Source: Metarhizium brunneum
Taxonomy: Eukaryota; Ascomycota; Sordariomycetes; Hypocreales; Clavicipitaceae
Reading direction: 5' to 3'
Assembly: GCF_013426205.1 (NCBI RefSeq)
Contig: NC_089423.1
Location: forward strand, 1,798,001-1,862,000
Length of the DNA: 64,000 nt
Shown here: positions 25,305 through 37,900 of the stretch, in pieces
Layout of the letters: each line of letters begins with the position of its first letter
How positions within the stretch are numbered: the stretch's first letter is position 1
Translations under genes and position numbers: made by a program
The notes under the pieces: generated by a model
Databases searched by the model: none
The model's input: the letters and a program-made list of their open reading frames with translations, nothing else
What the model was told of the DNA's origin: nothing

Positions 25305-27339
25305 GAGTGAGACTTGTGAAAGAGGATAATTGGGAAGAAATGAGAGCTGAAGAATGTCCAGGGTCGACTTTAGCCTTGTCTGATGCTGAAGGATGGACAT
25401 GCGCGGGTGAAATCTTGGTGTAACATGATAGGCTCAAGGTTGACGGAAGAGACGCAACAACTTAGCCTCGAGGATAGGGGCGCGTTGAGATTGACATGAG
25501 ATGTAAATGTCGACCCTGGCATTGCAGTTTGGCGTGGATGGAGAGGCCTAATTGCAAGATGTGCGGGTGTTGTACGGAGTAGACGCGTCGCAGTCATGTG
25601 AAGGAGCTGTTGTGACGTGAATGTCGTTCCCAATGTCGCCGCGACCCCACATCCAACCCGCACCTCCGTTGTCGAGAACCCGAGTATGAATTGCCTGAAT
25701 AAAATTGTACAGACCAACAAGACCAAAATGTTGGCCACGTTGGATGAACAAATTTTATTGATTCATATACTCCTTGCCATAATATAGGGTAAAATAGGGT
25801 GCTTATTATTATTATTATTATTATTGTTGTTGTTGTCTGGCATCACCAGCAAATTCGCAAACATGGGGTAATCCAATGAATCCCATCCACATACCCTATA
25901 CCGCGATACCCCCACGTGGGTTTTCACGTCTAGATTACCACATGTGCAGTGTTTCTTCTTCACAATACTCCGTACACCATTCGATTGGTCAGTCATTCCA
26001 GGCCAAAGCATTCGAGAGCTAGGATCTTCTACACCCCCTGGACCCTCGTGTCATGCTGACAACCCGGCCGCCACCAGTCTGTGCTGATCAGCACCCCATG
26101 TACCAAGTCAGCTTTCGTCTCATCAATCTCCGGAAAGTCTGTGACGCTTCTTCCTGGGGTGCGCTGTCCGAGGACTACATTGCCGAAACTAGTGACAGCT
26201 CGATCATGGGTTTCAGATGAAAATCCCATACCAAAACCGATGCCTTTTCTGCAAGATGAGGACATGTCACACTGCTGTGGTCTCTATGCCTCGATATTGA
26301 TGCCAACTTGCTCTGCACGTGGAGTCGAACGGGCAAGACGTCTCGCGGTATCCAAAAAAGTCCTGCTTTGTTGGGGAATGGGCGTATCGAACGCGGCGAT
26401 ACAATCTCTCAGAGCTGCTGCTGGCGCACACTCCACGTGCAATCTCGGCCCCCCTTGCTCGACACGAGGAACTGTTTCCATGCTCCTTGACGACGAGGAT
26501 CATGCCAAAGCTGGTCACACAGCAGCAATGGAGGAGGAATAGCTGAAGAAACTCGCCACAGGCCGGCTGAATGTCTCACTGCGCCAACACTACAAACTAT
26601 TGGCCCCGACGCGGTAACATTGGTCCGCGATTGCGTAGGCGTGGAAAATAGGTTGTCTTTCAAGCCCAAGCTGGTTCCGTGTTGAACGAACGCGTTGCTC
26701 AACGGGCCGCATACACTATTTTCTTCTCGTCATGGACAGCGCACTGGGCAGACAACGGGCATGGAACAAAGTCTAGCAAATAGACTGACCGCTTCCCAAC
26801 ATGGGCACATCAAGAGGCAATAAGCGACTTGGTCTCAGCAAGCGACGTGGTCCATTTCGCATTCAGCTTCTGCAAGCCACAGTCAGGTGCAGCGCCGCCA
26901 ATGGCTCCTTTCAACCTCGAGCCCCATGCAACTTCACGACTCCAACAAGCACTAGTTCAAGGCTGACATGACACGACCTGGACCCGGGGAGGGGGTTTGC
27001 TGCGGCTGTCGAGCGCCAGGCAGGCCAGACGGAGAGGCTCTGCCAATATTGATCTTCACAGGAATACCATTTCTGTCACATCGGAAGCATGGTGCCAGGA
27101 AAAGGTCCATGGGCCACGAGCCCCTACCCGCAGCTCAATTAAATAAAAACTGTTGGTTGCGCCAGCCTCATTCTGTCTGTCACTGAGAAAAGGAATCCTT
27201 CTTCGACTGTGTTTCCCCCCCTCTCATTGTAACTGTCGTTGGAGTAAGTGGTTGTTGCGGCTTCGCTGCCAGAGTCTCTAGCGGGTTCGATTCTCCTACA
27301 CGACATCAAACCCCTCGCACAGAGCGACAGCTAGCCATC
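25305..27339. other. gene-free stretch with two TACTCCGTAC motifs
   Basis: This contains the RAD57 upstream region, motif copies at 25572-25582 and 25966-25977, and a trinucleotide microsatellite. Frames at 26081-26542 (+) and 26029-26702 (-) are open but have no recognisable domain, and their overlap on both strands argues for chance or decayed sequence. The last 150 bases are a pyrimidine-rich leader for the next gene. Confidence 0.45.
25803..25835. repeat. (TTA)7(TTG)4 compound microsatellite
   Basis: Seven TTA units followed directly by four TTG units, in gene-free DNA. Confidence 0.85.
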
Positions 27340-28785
27340 ATGAAGGCAAATTCGGCCTTGATAAGTGCCTTTGTGGCCCTCTCAGCAGGCGTTGAGGCTC
27401 GAAATCTGGTTCCCAAACAAGCCAGAGCCACGGCATCTGTTGCTCTGGCCGACGATGGAATGTCTCCAAGACCTACTCCCCCGCCTGGTTGGGATAGATT
27501 CGAGCCCAAACATTTGTTCGGGCGAGCCACCTCGACTCAGACGCCGCTAACCATGATGATCGCCCCGGACAATACCTGTGGTTGGATCTCTGGTAGCTAT
27601 GCTGTTCCATATAGCTGTGGCCTTGGCGCTACTTGCGGCCTTGTGCAGGCTCAGAAAACTTTCTCAGGAATGATCATGTGCTATAATAGCGTTGCATTCA
27701 ACTTCAGATTCGCATGTGTCGATTACAACATGTACCAGTCAAGCTCCTGCGATCATCTGTGTGCTGAAAACACACAGATTGTCAAGTGGTAAGTTCTCTA
27801 CATTCAGTAGCACTTTCAGTCCAACACATGGCTGTATGTGCGGGCTATATGAACCCATCATCATGATATTACTGTGTCCATGTCTGACACTAGAACAAAC
27901 AGCACGAACAAGGTTTACCCCTACTGCAATACAGTTGCCTTCCCTGGCAATATCACCGACTACTGGTGCAACTCAGTCAGCTACTCAACAGCTCAGGGTG
28001 CCTACACTACCTACGCTGGGCAAACTGAAGTCAGAAGCTACTCTCGCTTTGTCCAGACCTTTTCCAGCACACTTCCCAGTACTGCCACCCTCGGTGTCCC
28101 AACCGCCACGGGGGCAGACGCCGGTGCATCAGCTTCAGCTACTCAAACTGGCAACAATGGTAACAACAACAACGGCGGCGGCGGAGGAGGCGACAGCGGC
28201 AGCAAGACCCCCGTTGGTGCCATCGTGGGTGGTGTGGTCGGTGGTGTGGCCGCCATCGCCATCGGTCTTCTCGCGCTTGTCTTTTTCCTCCGCAGGAACA
28301 AGAAGAATAGCGGCAAGTCGCAAACCACTTCGACGACCGACCATTCCCCCATGCCACCAAACGCTACTCCTGGCGCCCCCATGGCACAATCCTACTACGG
28401 TGGTCCTCCTCTGCCTCAGGGATATCCTCCCCAAAAGCCGTACCCTCAGAACACGCCTTCGCCTCCTGTCGGCTATTACTCCCCTGGCGGCGGCGTCGAT
28501 CCCAGCTCACCGACGCAGTCACAGATGACGGACCCACGAATGAGCCATTTGACTACGAGTCCAGCACCGACTTGGACAAACTCGTACGGAACAACGCCGC
28601 CGGTTCAGCAGCAGCCAGCGGGTTTCCAACCCATGGGTGGCACACCACCTATTCAAGGACATCCTCAGAGTCAGACTCAACCTCAATCGCAACCACAGCC
28701 GCAGTCGCAGCCCCAGGGAGTTGTGCACGAAGTCCCTGCCCAGACTGGTGAGAATCATCGTGGCCATATGCATGAATTGGCATAA
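27340..28785 (+). CDS. cell-surface protein with signal peptide, Cys-rich ectodomain and one TM helix
   Basis: Exons 27340-27788 and 27903-28785 give about 443 residues. The intron has a GTAAGT donor and an AACAG acceptor, and the junction restores a cysteine (IVKC-TNKVYPYC). A signal peptide (MKANSALISAFVALSAGVEA) is followed by an extracellular domain with about ten cysteines (DNTCGW, YSCGLGATCG, SSCDHLC, YWCNS), a Ser/Thr/Gly-rich stalk with an Asn/Gly run, and a single TM helix around VGAIVGGVVGGVAAIAIGLL with the basic stop-transfer RRNKKN. The cytoplasmic tail of about 140 residues is rich in Pro and Gln. The layout resembles fungal Mid2/WSC-like wall sensors and 'SKG6-like' single-TM proteins, but I do not recognise the ectodomain family. 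The sensor role is inference. Confidence 0.8.
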
Positions 28786-29240
28786 TCTTGATTGACGAGG
28801 ATAAAAGCGAACACAAAGCAAAGGATAGTAGTGTTTTTGTTGATTGGTCATGTTTACACGGGCATTAATGTATTTACTGGATTGGAGTTTAGGTAGATTT
28901 CTTTTTGGCATAATTTAAATTTATTCGCACGTTCATATATATATCCATATCAAATTCTCATAATTAGGAGGAGATGTAAAGAAATTTCAAGCGCTCGCAA
29001 TTAGTTCCTAGTAAAGTTGCAACGATTTGCTGTGATGATATGTGCAAGTCATTTGTGGCATTCGTATACGTCTAAACCACTAGGCAGTGCCGGACCATAG
29101 TCTGAGAATACGGCAATAGTTTTCACTGACAAAATGTTCGCAACTCGCGAGTTTGCGCTCATTTCTATTCATCTGACACAACCACAACCATCAAGGAATA
29201 TCCAATACAAGTACTCGGAAACATCAACCCATACAATTCC
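28786..29240. other. tail-to-tail spacer
   Basis: An AT-rich 3' flank shared by two convergent genes. Nothing else is seen. Confidence 0.5.
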
Positions 29241-31936
29241 CTACTCCGTCGTCAATCTCAACTTCTTACCTACATCCCTCCTCCTTGCCTGCACTGCCGC
29301 CCTCTCCGAAGCCTTAGCGCTCTCTACCGGATCTGCCGCCCTGTCTCTCGCTTTCAAAGCTTGCAATAACATGCCGGCATCAAAGAAGCCGTCTTCAAAC
29401 GTTAGCGTCTAATGTCAAGAAATCTGCATGTGGAAACGGGAACTTACATCCGCCCAACTCGTCATCATCGCTGACAATGGGACTCTCCTCCGTTTGACTC
29501 GTTGATTCTGGTCTGGAAGGACCCCTTCCCGCACTGTCAGTGGCAATCAGTCTCCCGCGCGACTTGAGTCTACTCATTTGCTTTGGTCTAGAGGCCTCTG
29601 CTTCTCGTGCGCGGCTGGATTTTGCAGTTGAGCTCTTGCGATTGGTAATTCTCAGAATGCGTCTGATTTCGAGAAGGTAGCTTTCCAAGGTGTCGACGAA
29701 GCGCTTCGTCTGGCGGTGCTTGCTGGATACACAAATAGAAATGCTGTCGTCTTTGATGATGTATCCTATTCCAAATCCGTCACCAGAGGTTGGACCAAAG
29801 CCAAATTGACGAAGGGAAGGATTGCCACAATTTGAAGTTGATAGAACGGTAGTGTTTAGTTTGTCCCAACCGCCATCGGCGAAAATGAAAGGCAACGGGT
29901 GAGCATCTCGTGATCTAGAGTTTGTGCTATTGCCACGCTCCCTGTTGGGCTTGACTTCGACAACTTGATCCATCGATCCTGACGAATCTCCCCCGGGGCT
30001 CCCGACAGGTGAATAGCCGTCTGTTGGGCTAGATTGACCAATGCTGCTCATACCACTCTCAATTTCGTCATTGACAAATTTCTGCCATACACAAAAGAGG
30101 GCATATAGGTGGCGATCGCAACCCTCGGCCTTGAGGCACTCTCTTGTGCGACTGACATGTTTCTGGCAGGCCTTTTTCAAAGCTTCAATTTTTTGTTCGA
30201 TAGGATTATCTGCCCAGAAGGACTGTACGAAGTTGACTGAATCTTGAGAAACAGTGCGAACTGCTTCCGTACGGCCGTGGAGATAGAATTTTGTCATTGC
30301 TGGTTCGTACGTGCTCTCGACGCGGCCGTAGAGACCGTAGTAGGCTGCCTGGAAGGCCATTTGGACAAACGCATCTGGTGAGAATCCCATGGAGGTAATA
30401 AAGTTTTTGCCGTAAGAGCTGAAGTCGAGGCACTGGAATTCGTTCTGTTCAATGAGATCTGCTAGCCTCGTCTCGGCAAAGCGCACTGCAATGCTTAACT
30501 CGGGAATCATATCCCACTCTAACTTGCGGGGAGTGGTGTTGACATCTCCAAAGCTTTCAGGGTCTCGTTTGGAGGGATCGGGACTGGTTGATGTCCAAAG
30601 GGTGGGAGCTTGCCCGTTGATGGTGCGGGCAAATCGTAGAATGGTGTCCGTATATACGTCACTAGCAAATCGTAGAACTGTGTGACCGTCGACTCCAGTG
30701 TGTTCAAAGTTGATACCGGCGCTTCCATTTTTACACACAATAATTTGCAACTTATCGTACCAGCGGTTGGTGCAAGTGCCAATCTGCACGCCATTCTTCA
30801 CTTCACTAGTACCGCAGAGCATGTTCTGGCACAGGGCAGCAACATCAGCAGGTTCCGTGTAGTCTAGACAGAGGGCAAACAAAGCCGAGTCTACGATATT
30901 CAGACAGTCGGCATTGTTTGACCCGTGATCTTTTGTCAGGACGTCTCTCAGACCAGACCAGGTTTTGCGGTTTTCTGTGCTGAGCACACCCAATGCACCC
31001 TTGGCAGCCTCCTGGATAGGAGTTTGTGCAGCATCTTCCGTGATAGTTTGCAAGTTGATGGCAATGTCCTTCTCTGTCATAATCACGTCCGAGTTATCAT
31101 CAAGAACATCAAACCAGTAGATCTGGCCATGGCAAATGACAATAATATGTTTGGCCTCGGGATCTTGGACAATTTGGCACCCATTCTCGGTCGGGACTCG
31201 GGCTGTTCCAAAAAGTCGTGAGAACTGATACATGCATAGGGGTTTGCCTTTGATTGTATCCGGTGGAAGTTCTTCCTTGCGAACTGCTCGGATGAATTCG
31301 AGGGCTGATACCACTAAGGACGCGGCCCGGGTGACTTGGTTGTTGCGTGCTGGTGTCGGATCATCTTCAAGAAGGAAGAAGGGATTCAAGTTGAGCACCA
31401 CAGGATTGTCGAAATTTAAGTATGAATCGTACCCTATGATCTAATCAGAAAACAGCGCCCGATGCACACACACGAAATGTGCGTTGATTCCAATATCCCT
31501 ACTATCGTCACTTACAAAATTGCTCGATGTAACTCGTTTTACCCTGAGCATATCTTTGTAGCTTCTCCTGTAGCTCTGGCCCATCAGTTGAGAGAAAGTC
31601 TCTTATGGCATGTTCCGTCTCTGCTCGTTCCCTAGGCGTCTGAAGCGGCCGCAAAGCTTCTAGGTACTTGTCGCAAGTACTAGAGAGGTTAGGAATAGGA
31701 AGCTTGGGAAGCTTGTCCTGAGCCGCAAAGGTAATGCCGCCATCACGATGGCTCTCCCCGTTGCTATCCATAGGCATTCTTGTGTAAGCGGCTGACCAGT
31801 TCAAAGGCAGCTGAGCTGCGAGGGAAGGGGGTGACTCCGGGAGCTTGCGAGGTATGGCAGGGTCGAGAAGAGGCTCGGCCAGTCTCTCTGCCAAAGAGTT
31901 CGGTGGGCTGAAGACCCTCTTTACTTTGGCGGTCAT
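29241..31936 (-). CDS. carnitine O-acetyltransferase, YAT1/YAT2 (cytosolic) type
   Basis: Three minus-strand exons, 31936-31516, 31433-29448 and 29392-29241, give about 852 residues. The first junction restores QFW-YDSYLNFDNPVVLNLNPF. The short last exon is joined by a 55-bp intron with a GCTAAC branch and restores ELGG-YGFFDAGMLLQALKAR, ending RRRDVGKKLRLTTE. The catalytic histidine is H385 in NFEHTGVDGH. The conserved STSNCGNPSLRQFGFGPTSG and GFGIGYIIKDDSISICVSSK blocks are present. The enzyme moves acetyl groups between CoA and carnitine, which lets acetyl units cross organelle membranes during growth on acetate or fatty acids. I see no N-terminal targeting sequence and no PTS1, so a cytosolic YAT/FacC-type role is likelier than the peroxisomal/mitochondrial CAT2 type. 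A basic Ser-rich linker after residue 740 is longer than in the smaller family members. Confidence 0.92.
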
Positions 31937-34900
31937 GATGTGTCAGTTATAGTACTGCCTTTCGCTTAAGAGTATAGCGGCGAAACACTGGTGCTAATGT
32001 TGAGGCCGCGCAAGGCAGTGCGGTAGAAGTAGTGACAGTCCTGGAGATAATAGGATGGCATATCACGCTTGAGACATGGAGACATGCGAAGAATGAGTAT
32101 TAACTCGGGTAGAGTTATAGCAGCGATGAGAGAACAAGGGCTAATGAGGAAAAGAGAAAAGTGATGGCCAGGAGTGGGAGGGCAGGGAACTCATATACAA
32201 GTCCATGAAACGGAACAACGTGGACATGCATGTACTATGAACGAGGAAGAAGCCGGCAGCCAGCAAGTCAAGGAACATGGATCCCCGCATCCAACTGGGA
32301 TACGGGCACCAATGTAAAATTGTAATTGTGCAATGGTTGTTAACGAATTTGCAGCATCGGCTTCGGTGCAGACACCGAAAGAAGTATGATCTCTTATCAC
32401 TCGAATATGCGGGCCGATCGGAGGACTGGAGACTTCCTGTCTCCCAGACCAGGTACGAAAGGCTTGTGGAGGCCGGGGAAAGGTTTATAGGGGCCTAGGC
32501 GTAGAGCTAAGGCGCCCAGCGGGAATTATTCAGGATGATTGATGTTACTAGCAACAATCTTGGACTGTGTTCCGTATGTCCGGAGCCGCAGATTCTGTGT
32601 GGGCCAAGGACCATAAGCATGACGTGCGTTGCTGTGGGCGCGCTGGCAAGCAGAAAACAAGGGATGCAAGATGTGTGAAGTGATTTTTATAGTTTTCAAA
32701 ACATCTGAAATTCCAGTGCTGAAATAAATTAAAACCGCAAAGCCCAGAGATGTGAGGCAAAACAGATTCATGTGAACCACTACTTACTGTACGTGGTCGG
32801 TTGCGAGGTGTCAGCAGAATGTAGTCGTCAAAGTGGCTGACAGGGGTGACCGATGGACCAACTCAAAGGTTCTTGCTAGGGAAAAGCAAAAGAAGTCCCC
32901 TGCCCTGGAGCCTATGTAAGTCGTTGGTCTGTTAGCTGATAAGGCAGAGAAGGAGGCAGGAGTTTGACTGTGTTGCGTGTGGTGCAGCCCGGCGCGCAAG
33001 GCACATGAACCCGTATAAAATGACGGGCGTGGGAGCAAAGGTGTCAAACGTAAGCCCCAACTGCTCGCATATACTGGCGAATAATGAATGGGTGTCAGCG
33101 GAGGGGTGCGAAGAGCGGCTGGTTGACGGTGTTGCTCATGTCGAGGGTGTCTTGGTGATGATGGAGATGGTGCAGCTGATATTTCACTCACATGCAACAT
33201 GGATGATGGTCAAATATGATGGACCGCAACGTAGTATTGCCCTCTCACCTGCCCTACGTTGCTAGGGAATTAGTATGCCTGCATCACACAGTTCTTCGGC
33301 AAGGATGGGCAAAGGTAAAACGGTGATGGTATCGCCCCCGTAGGAATGGAGACGGGGCATCGGAGCTGCCGCAAGAGACCTTTGGAGTGCCGTTTGTGTG
33401 CCCCTCGGACGAAGGGGAACTTCGGTTGAGGTGAAGATGTGATGCAAGGAATCTGGACTCTGGAGTCTCGAACGGGATAGAAAGTGGGCACCTTGTGTGG
33501 GTTACGCCTTCCTTGCGGACGCAGCCAGCGGGGAAGGCCAGCCAATAACCCATGAACCAATTAAGCAATGGTCACCCGATGCTGCCTTCCCCCAGAGTTT
33601 TTGAACATTGAAGCCCAGTTTGCCCCGTCCAGCACATGTTCAGGCGAACCATGTGCCATTGATGCTTGCCATGCTCGATGTCGCTAGTCCACTACCGTCT
33701 GGCGCTTGAAGGGGTCAACTGTCAACTAGTCGATATCATTGACCTGACTCAATACTATTGCATTGACCGTTTTCCCTCTGCCCGACAGCGCCTTTAAAGT
33801 TCCGATGACGTGACCCACTGCAAATTATGACATGGCATTGCGCTTAGCATGATTCCATCTCTCCGAGCTTGTGCTGACACAAAATATTGTTATGCTAGTA
33901 TTACCGAGCAGAAAAGAAAAGGGCCTTGGTAATACTGATGAGTTAACCTGGCTCCCGTTTAAGGATTGCCGTACCGAGTGGTGCGCGTATGTACTATCTG
34001 AAGATGGCGTTCATAGCCTCGGCCCGCCAAGGGAATACGGATATACACATATGCGTACTATTGTAATGCTTGAGTAGATGAATACGCGCTATATGCCGAG
34101 ACATGTTTAACCCTTGCGCTTTATGGATTTATTAATTCTGGAGCCTTAATTCGTTAGCATGAACAGCCATGTCGCGCGGGGACAATCAAAGGCAGCAAAG
34201 GATTCAATGTTTTAGCAGAGGAAACTCGGACTGTTCATCAATGTTCGTTCGGCTATTTGCCGATTCCTTCACGCTCTCGTCTCACCGAGGCGTCGGCTTA
34301 GAGGTACGGAATGGCGCATACCATTGATTGCTGAACCCCGGGATTTCAAATAGCTGCGTTTAAAGTCGACTGTTTAGTGGATTCTGAAGCTGAAGCTGGG
34401 CCATTTGGCGATGAGGCGAGTTCGGGATGAAATCGCGTGCGCAGGTGATACTCCAAGTATTCTCCCCATGCACCGTGACTCATACATCTCTTGTCGCACA
34501 TACTTCCGGGAAGCAGCAGTATGAGCTGACTCCATGGCTTCATCAGCATACTTGTTCTGATATATTTACCACCTGCAAGCTCTGCCGCCCGACAACCCTC
34601 ACCCACCGCCATACCCCAGGGCCACCTGGGGTACATTTTGAGCTGAAGTCATCGAAGTCCATGCTGCGAGACATGTGAAATAGGACAAACGTCATCATGG
34701 CTGCAGTAATTGCGCAGGATTGCAAATTCCCTGCCTACGACCATCTGTATCTACCGCTACGTTGAGTATCGTGACACCTCCATAGCCGGATTGTTCGAAG
34801 AGCAAAGATTCAATTGAAGGCGAGGCATCCAATACATTTGGAAGAGGGATAATGGATGTTGCCAGTCAGCAGCTGACCCAACGAATGGCCGCGGTGTCGC

Positions 34901-37900
34901 CTGGAACCGTTGAGAGGAGAGAGACGGTGAGACGGCAGACTCGATGACCTGGTGGAATGATCTCTGTCGACGAAACCCTCTGATCTGGAGTTGATGGCAG
35001 CCATTACGCTTCTGAGGCTTTTTGCTACACCTCTGCCTTATTCTAAGGACACTGTGCGTCTACCTAAACTTATTTCAGACTCCTACGTTCCCTTTGGTTT
35101 ATTGGCTTACCCACCGCACCTCGTGGATGCAGTGCTTCGAAGATTAGTTTCACGGAGACCGTTGCAATAATATGACGGTGCTCAACTGTTGGGACCCACA
35201 GTCACGGCTCAGGCACTATAACTTTACTTCTACGCCTGTACACTTTAGCTACTTTTTCCCTCCTTGATACACACAGAAAAGTCTGGTCTCTCTTTATTAG
35301 CTCCATTGCAATACATGCTTGTCATTTGCACCCTCGAGCTCTTGTCACTTTGCTCGTAGGCCTCTCTCGTGGTCCCTCACATTAACGGCCAAGAGGTTCT
35401 GTGCATTAGCGGGGACACGATGATGGCTTCGTTCGCAATATGGGTATCAAAGCGGTATGCGCGAATTTAAGGATTCTTGGAAAATTGATTCCACTGCAAG
35501 CTCAGAAGGCGGCACCATTGGTGAGATTTCTTCGCTCTGCCTCTCACTTTACGAACAGCACTGACGACTGTCACAGCACACTCCAGCATAAGCCATTATG
35601 GAAGCCGTAGGGATCGAGCTGTGATCAGCACTACAAAGCACGGAAAGCGCATCAGGTCTTACTGACGAAGAACCGTTCATTGCCATCTTATTCATATTCC
35701 CCAAAGGCTAGCGCACGTTTCTCAACACCCTGGCCATATATGGGATGGCTCGTCAAGACATCCGCCAACACAAAGAAACCCAGCGCATCCAACCAAGATA
35801 CCCAGCCAGAGTCGGATACAACGCTTCGCCAACATGGTCCTGCGGTGGCGCTCCTAAGCTTGGGGGTAAATACTCTACACGAATGTGGACTAGGCAGAAT
35901 CCAAATTGGGCTAATTTCACGGTCCGGTTCAGGATGCATTCGACCTACCATTAAGCTTCGAGAGACCCCAAGCATATATTGATTTGCCACAGTTGTTACA
36001 TGAGCGTAGCAATATGGGATCAGGCAGGGAGAATGGGGATATCGTGTTCGGGTTTGGCGATTCAGCACGGTCAGGTGGCTTTAGGGCATCTAAATCAAGC
36101 TGCAGGGGTCAAGTTGGTGAGGTCAATTGACACACATACGGTGCGGCGTAACAATTGGGGTTGGAGGGGTAGGAATCTGGTTTTTCTACCAAAATGAGAG
36201 AATTTTCGTACACATTGGTGCCGGGAGTCAGGTGTCTGTAATTGTTGACTCGGCGGCAGTTGGCCAAGGAGCAACGGCTACTAACAGCAGCTGTTGTTCT
36301 GATGGTACGATCAATTGATAAATGATAGGCCTCTCAAGGTTGCCGCGTCAAATAACATTGAATCACGGTCGCTCTCGCAGACGAACTGTTGACATGTGAG
36401 CGGCAGGGTTGCTGGAGACCCCGGCCTCATCACATGAAAACAAATACCTAGGAAGACAGCGATAGTTACCCACCAGACCAGACCTTCTTGGAGATGAAGA
36501 GGTGAGCATATTAATGCAGTCCCGCTATTATTACGCATGTAAAATTACATACCAGCATTCATGTTGTCATGAATCCGGACTTCGTACTGATTTTGTACAG
36601 GGATAATATGTGAAGAAACCAGGGCGCACCAGAATCAGTTCTACATACAATACGGAGTAGTAATTCGTGGCATCTTTGTCGTGTGTTTCACACGATGCGG
36701 ATCTTTAACTTCTCGCTTATGTTGGCTAGGTTTCTGAGCCAGGGGCCCAGACCACTTTCATTGACAAGTCTGGGCGCCAGCCGTGAAAGCTGCAGAAAAC
36801 CAATGTACTAGTAGTTGTATTTTCCACCCTGGTTTGCTGAAACGGCGCTAGACGCAACGCTTCTAGAGGTTTGGGTGAAGCCTTCTCCTCAGCCCTAAAG
36901 CAGGGATTTCGCAATGCGACGGTACATGAGTCGTTCCTGGTACCGAACAATCTTAATCTGCCCGGACGGTTGAGACAAGCCTCCTTGCTAGCCCGAAGCC
37001 CCAACAAGGCCCGAAGCTTCTTGACTGTCTGGCCCTGAAAGGTCGTAGTATATATGTGCGAGGACGGGCTGTACTCGACATTGGCATGCTCTGCCTTCAT
37101 GGCATCCCCATATGATTTCTTGGGGACTAGAATCGAGTGCGCGCTTGGCTAGAGACCGTTATGGAAAGATCAAAGCACTATAAAGTATTAGAAATAATGT
37201 GGTATTCATATCAAAGCGCCGATCCAGGTAGCCACAGAGGTGAGCGAAGGTACGTTTGGGCCGCCACCGCCACCGGGAAATAAAATTGAATACGTGGTAG
37301 ATTCTGGCCATAGGGCTGAATAAATCCCGTCTTCGGCATTGAATGCCTCTGATGCTGACATGGCTAGATATACATTTTGATATATTGAAGGCACTATATT
37401 GAGATATAGTTAGCTTCGGCTTATGGTAATTGTTTCGAGACAGGGGATCTTGATAATGCTGTAAAAAGCCCCTTATACCTGTGGGTACACCTGCGGACAC
37501 AAATCCCGAGTCAAAGACGCGAAAATCGAAACTCCGCCCAATATTCGACATGGTAGAGCATCGATTCGAGTCTTTCTACACCATCGCCACAATTTGACAC
37601 TCCCAAGTCCGCCACCACTTGACGAAGCCTACGCACGAGATGTCTGCAAGTGACGTAACCGCGCCTGGCTGCGTCATCCATTGCCATGAGGCTGATGATG
37701 GCGGACTCCCGGGAACCCGCCGGTGGCCGCGGGTGATGGCAAATCCGGCACGGGCCAGGATCGGTGTCTAATGCCATGTTGAATTTCCGTAATGTGCGTA
37801 TACAATCGGAGCGGGCAGCCAGGGGCTTCGGAGACACCGCCTCAATGTCGGCGCACTTGGACTCCGGACTCCGGCCTCCACGTAATGCCCGCGAAACGGG

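Noticed and set aside
26029..26702. Overlapping open frames on both strands downstream of the RAD57 promoter
   Set aside because: No domain in any frame and no splice sites join them convincingly. A decayed gene is possible but cannot be supported.
27240..27302. tRNA-like stretch with a GGTTCGATTC T-loop match
   Set aside because: The T stem and acceptor stem do not pair and no anticodon arm can be folded. It lies in the leader of the surface-protein gene.
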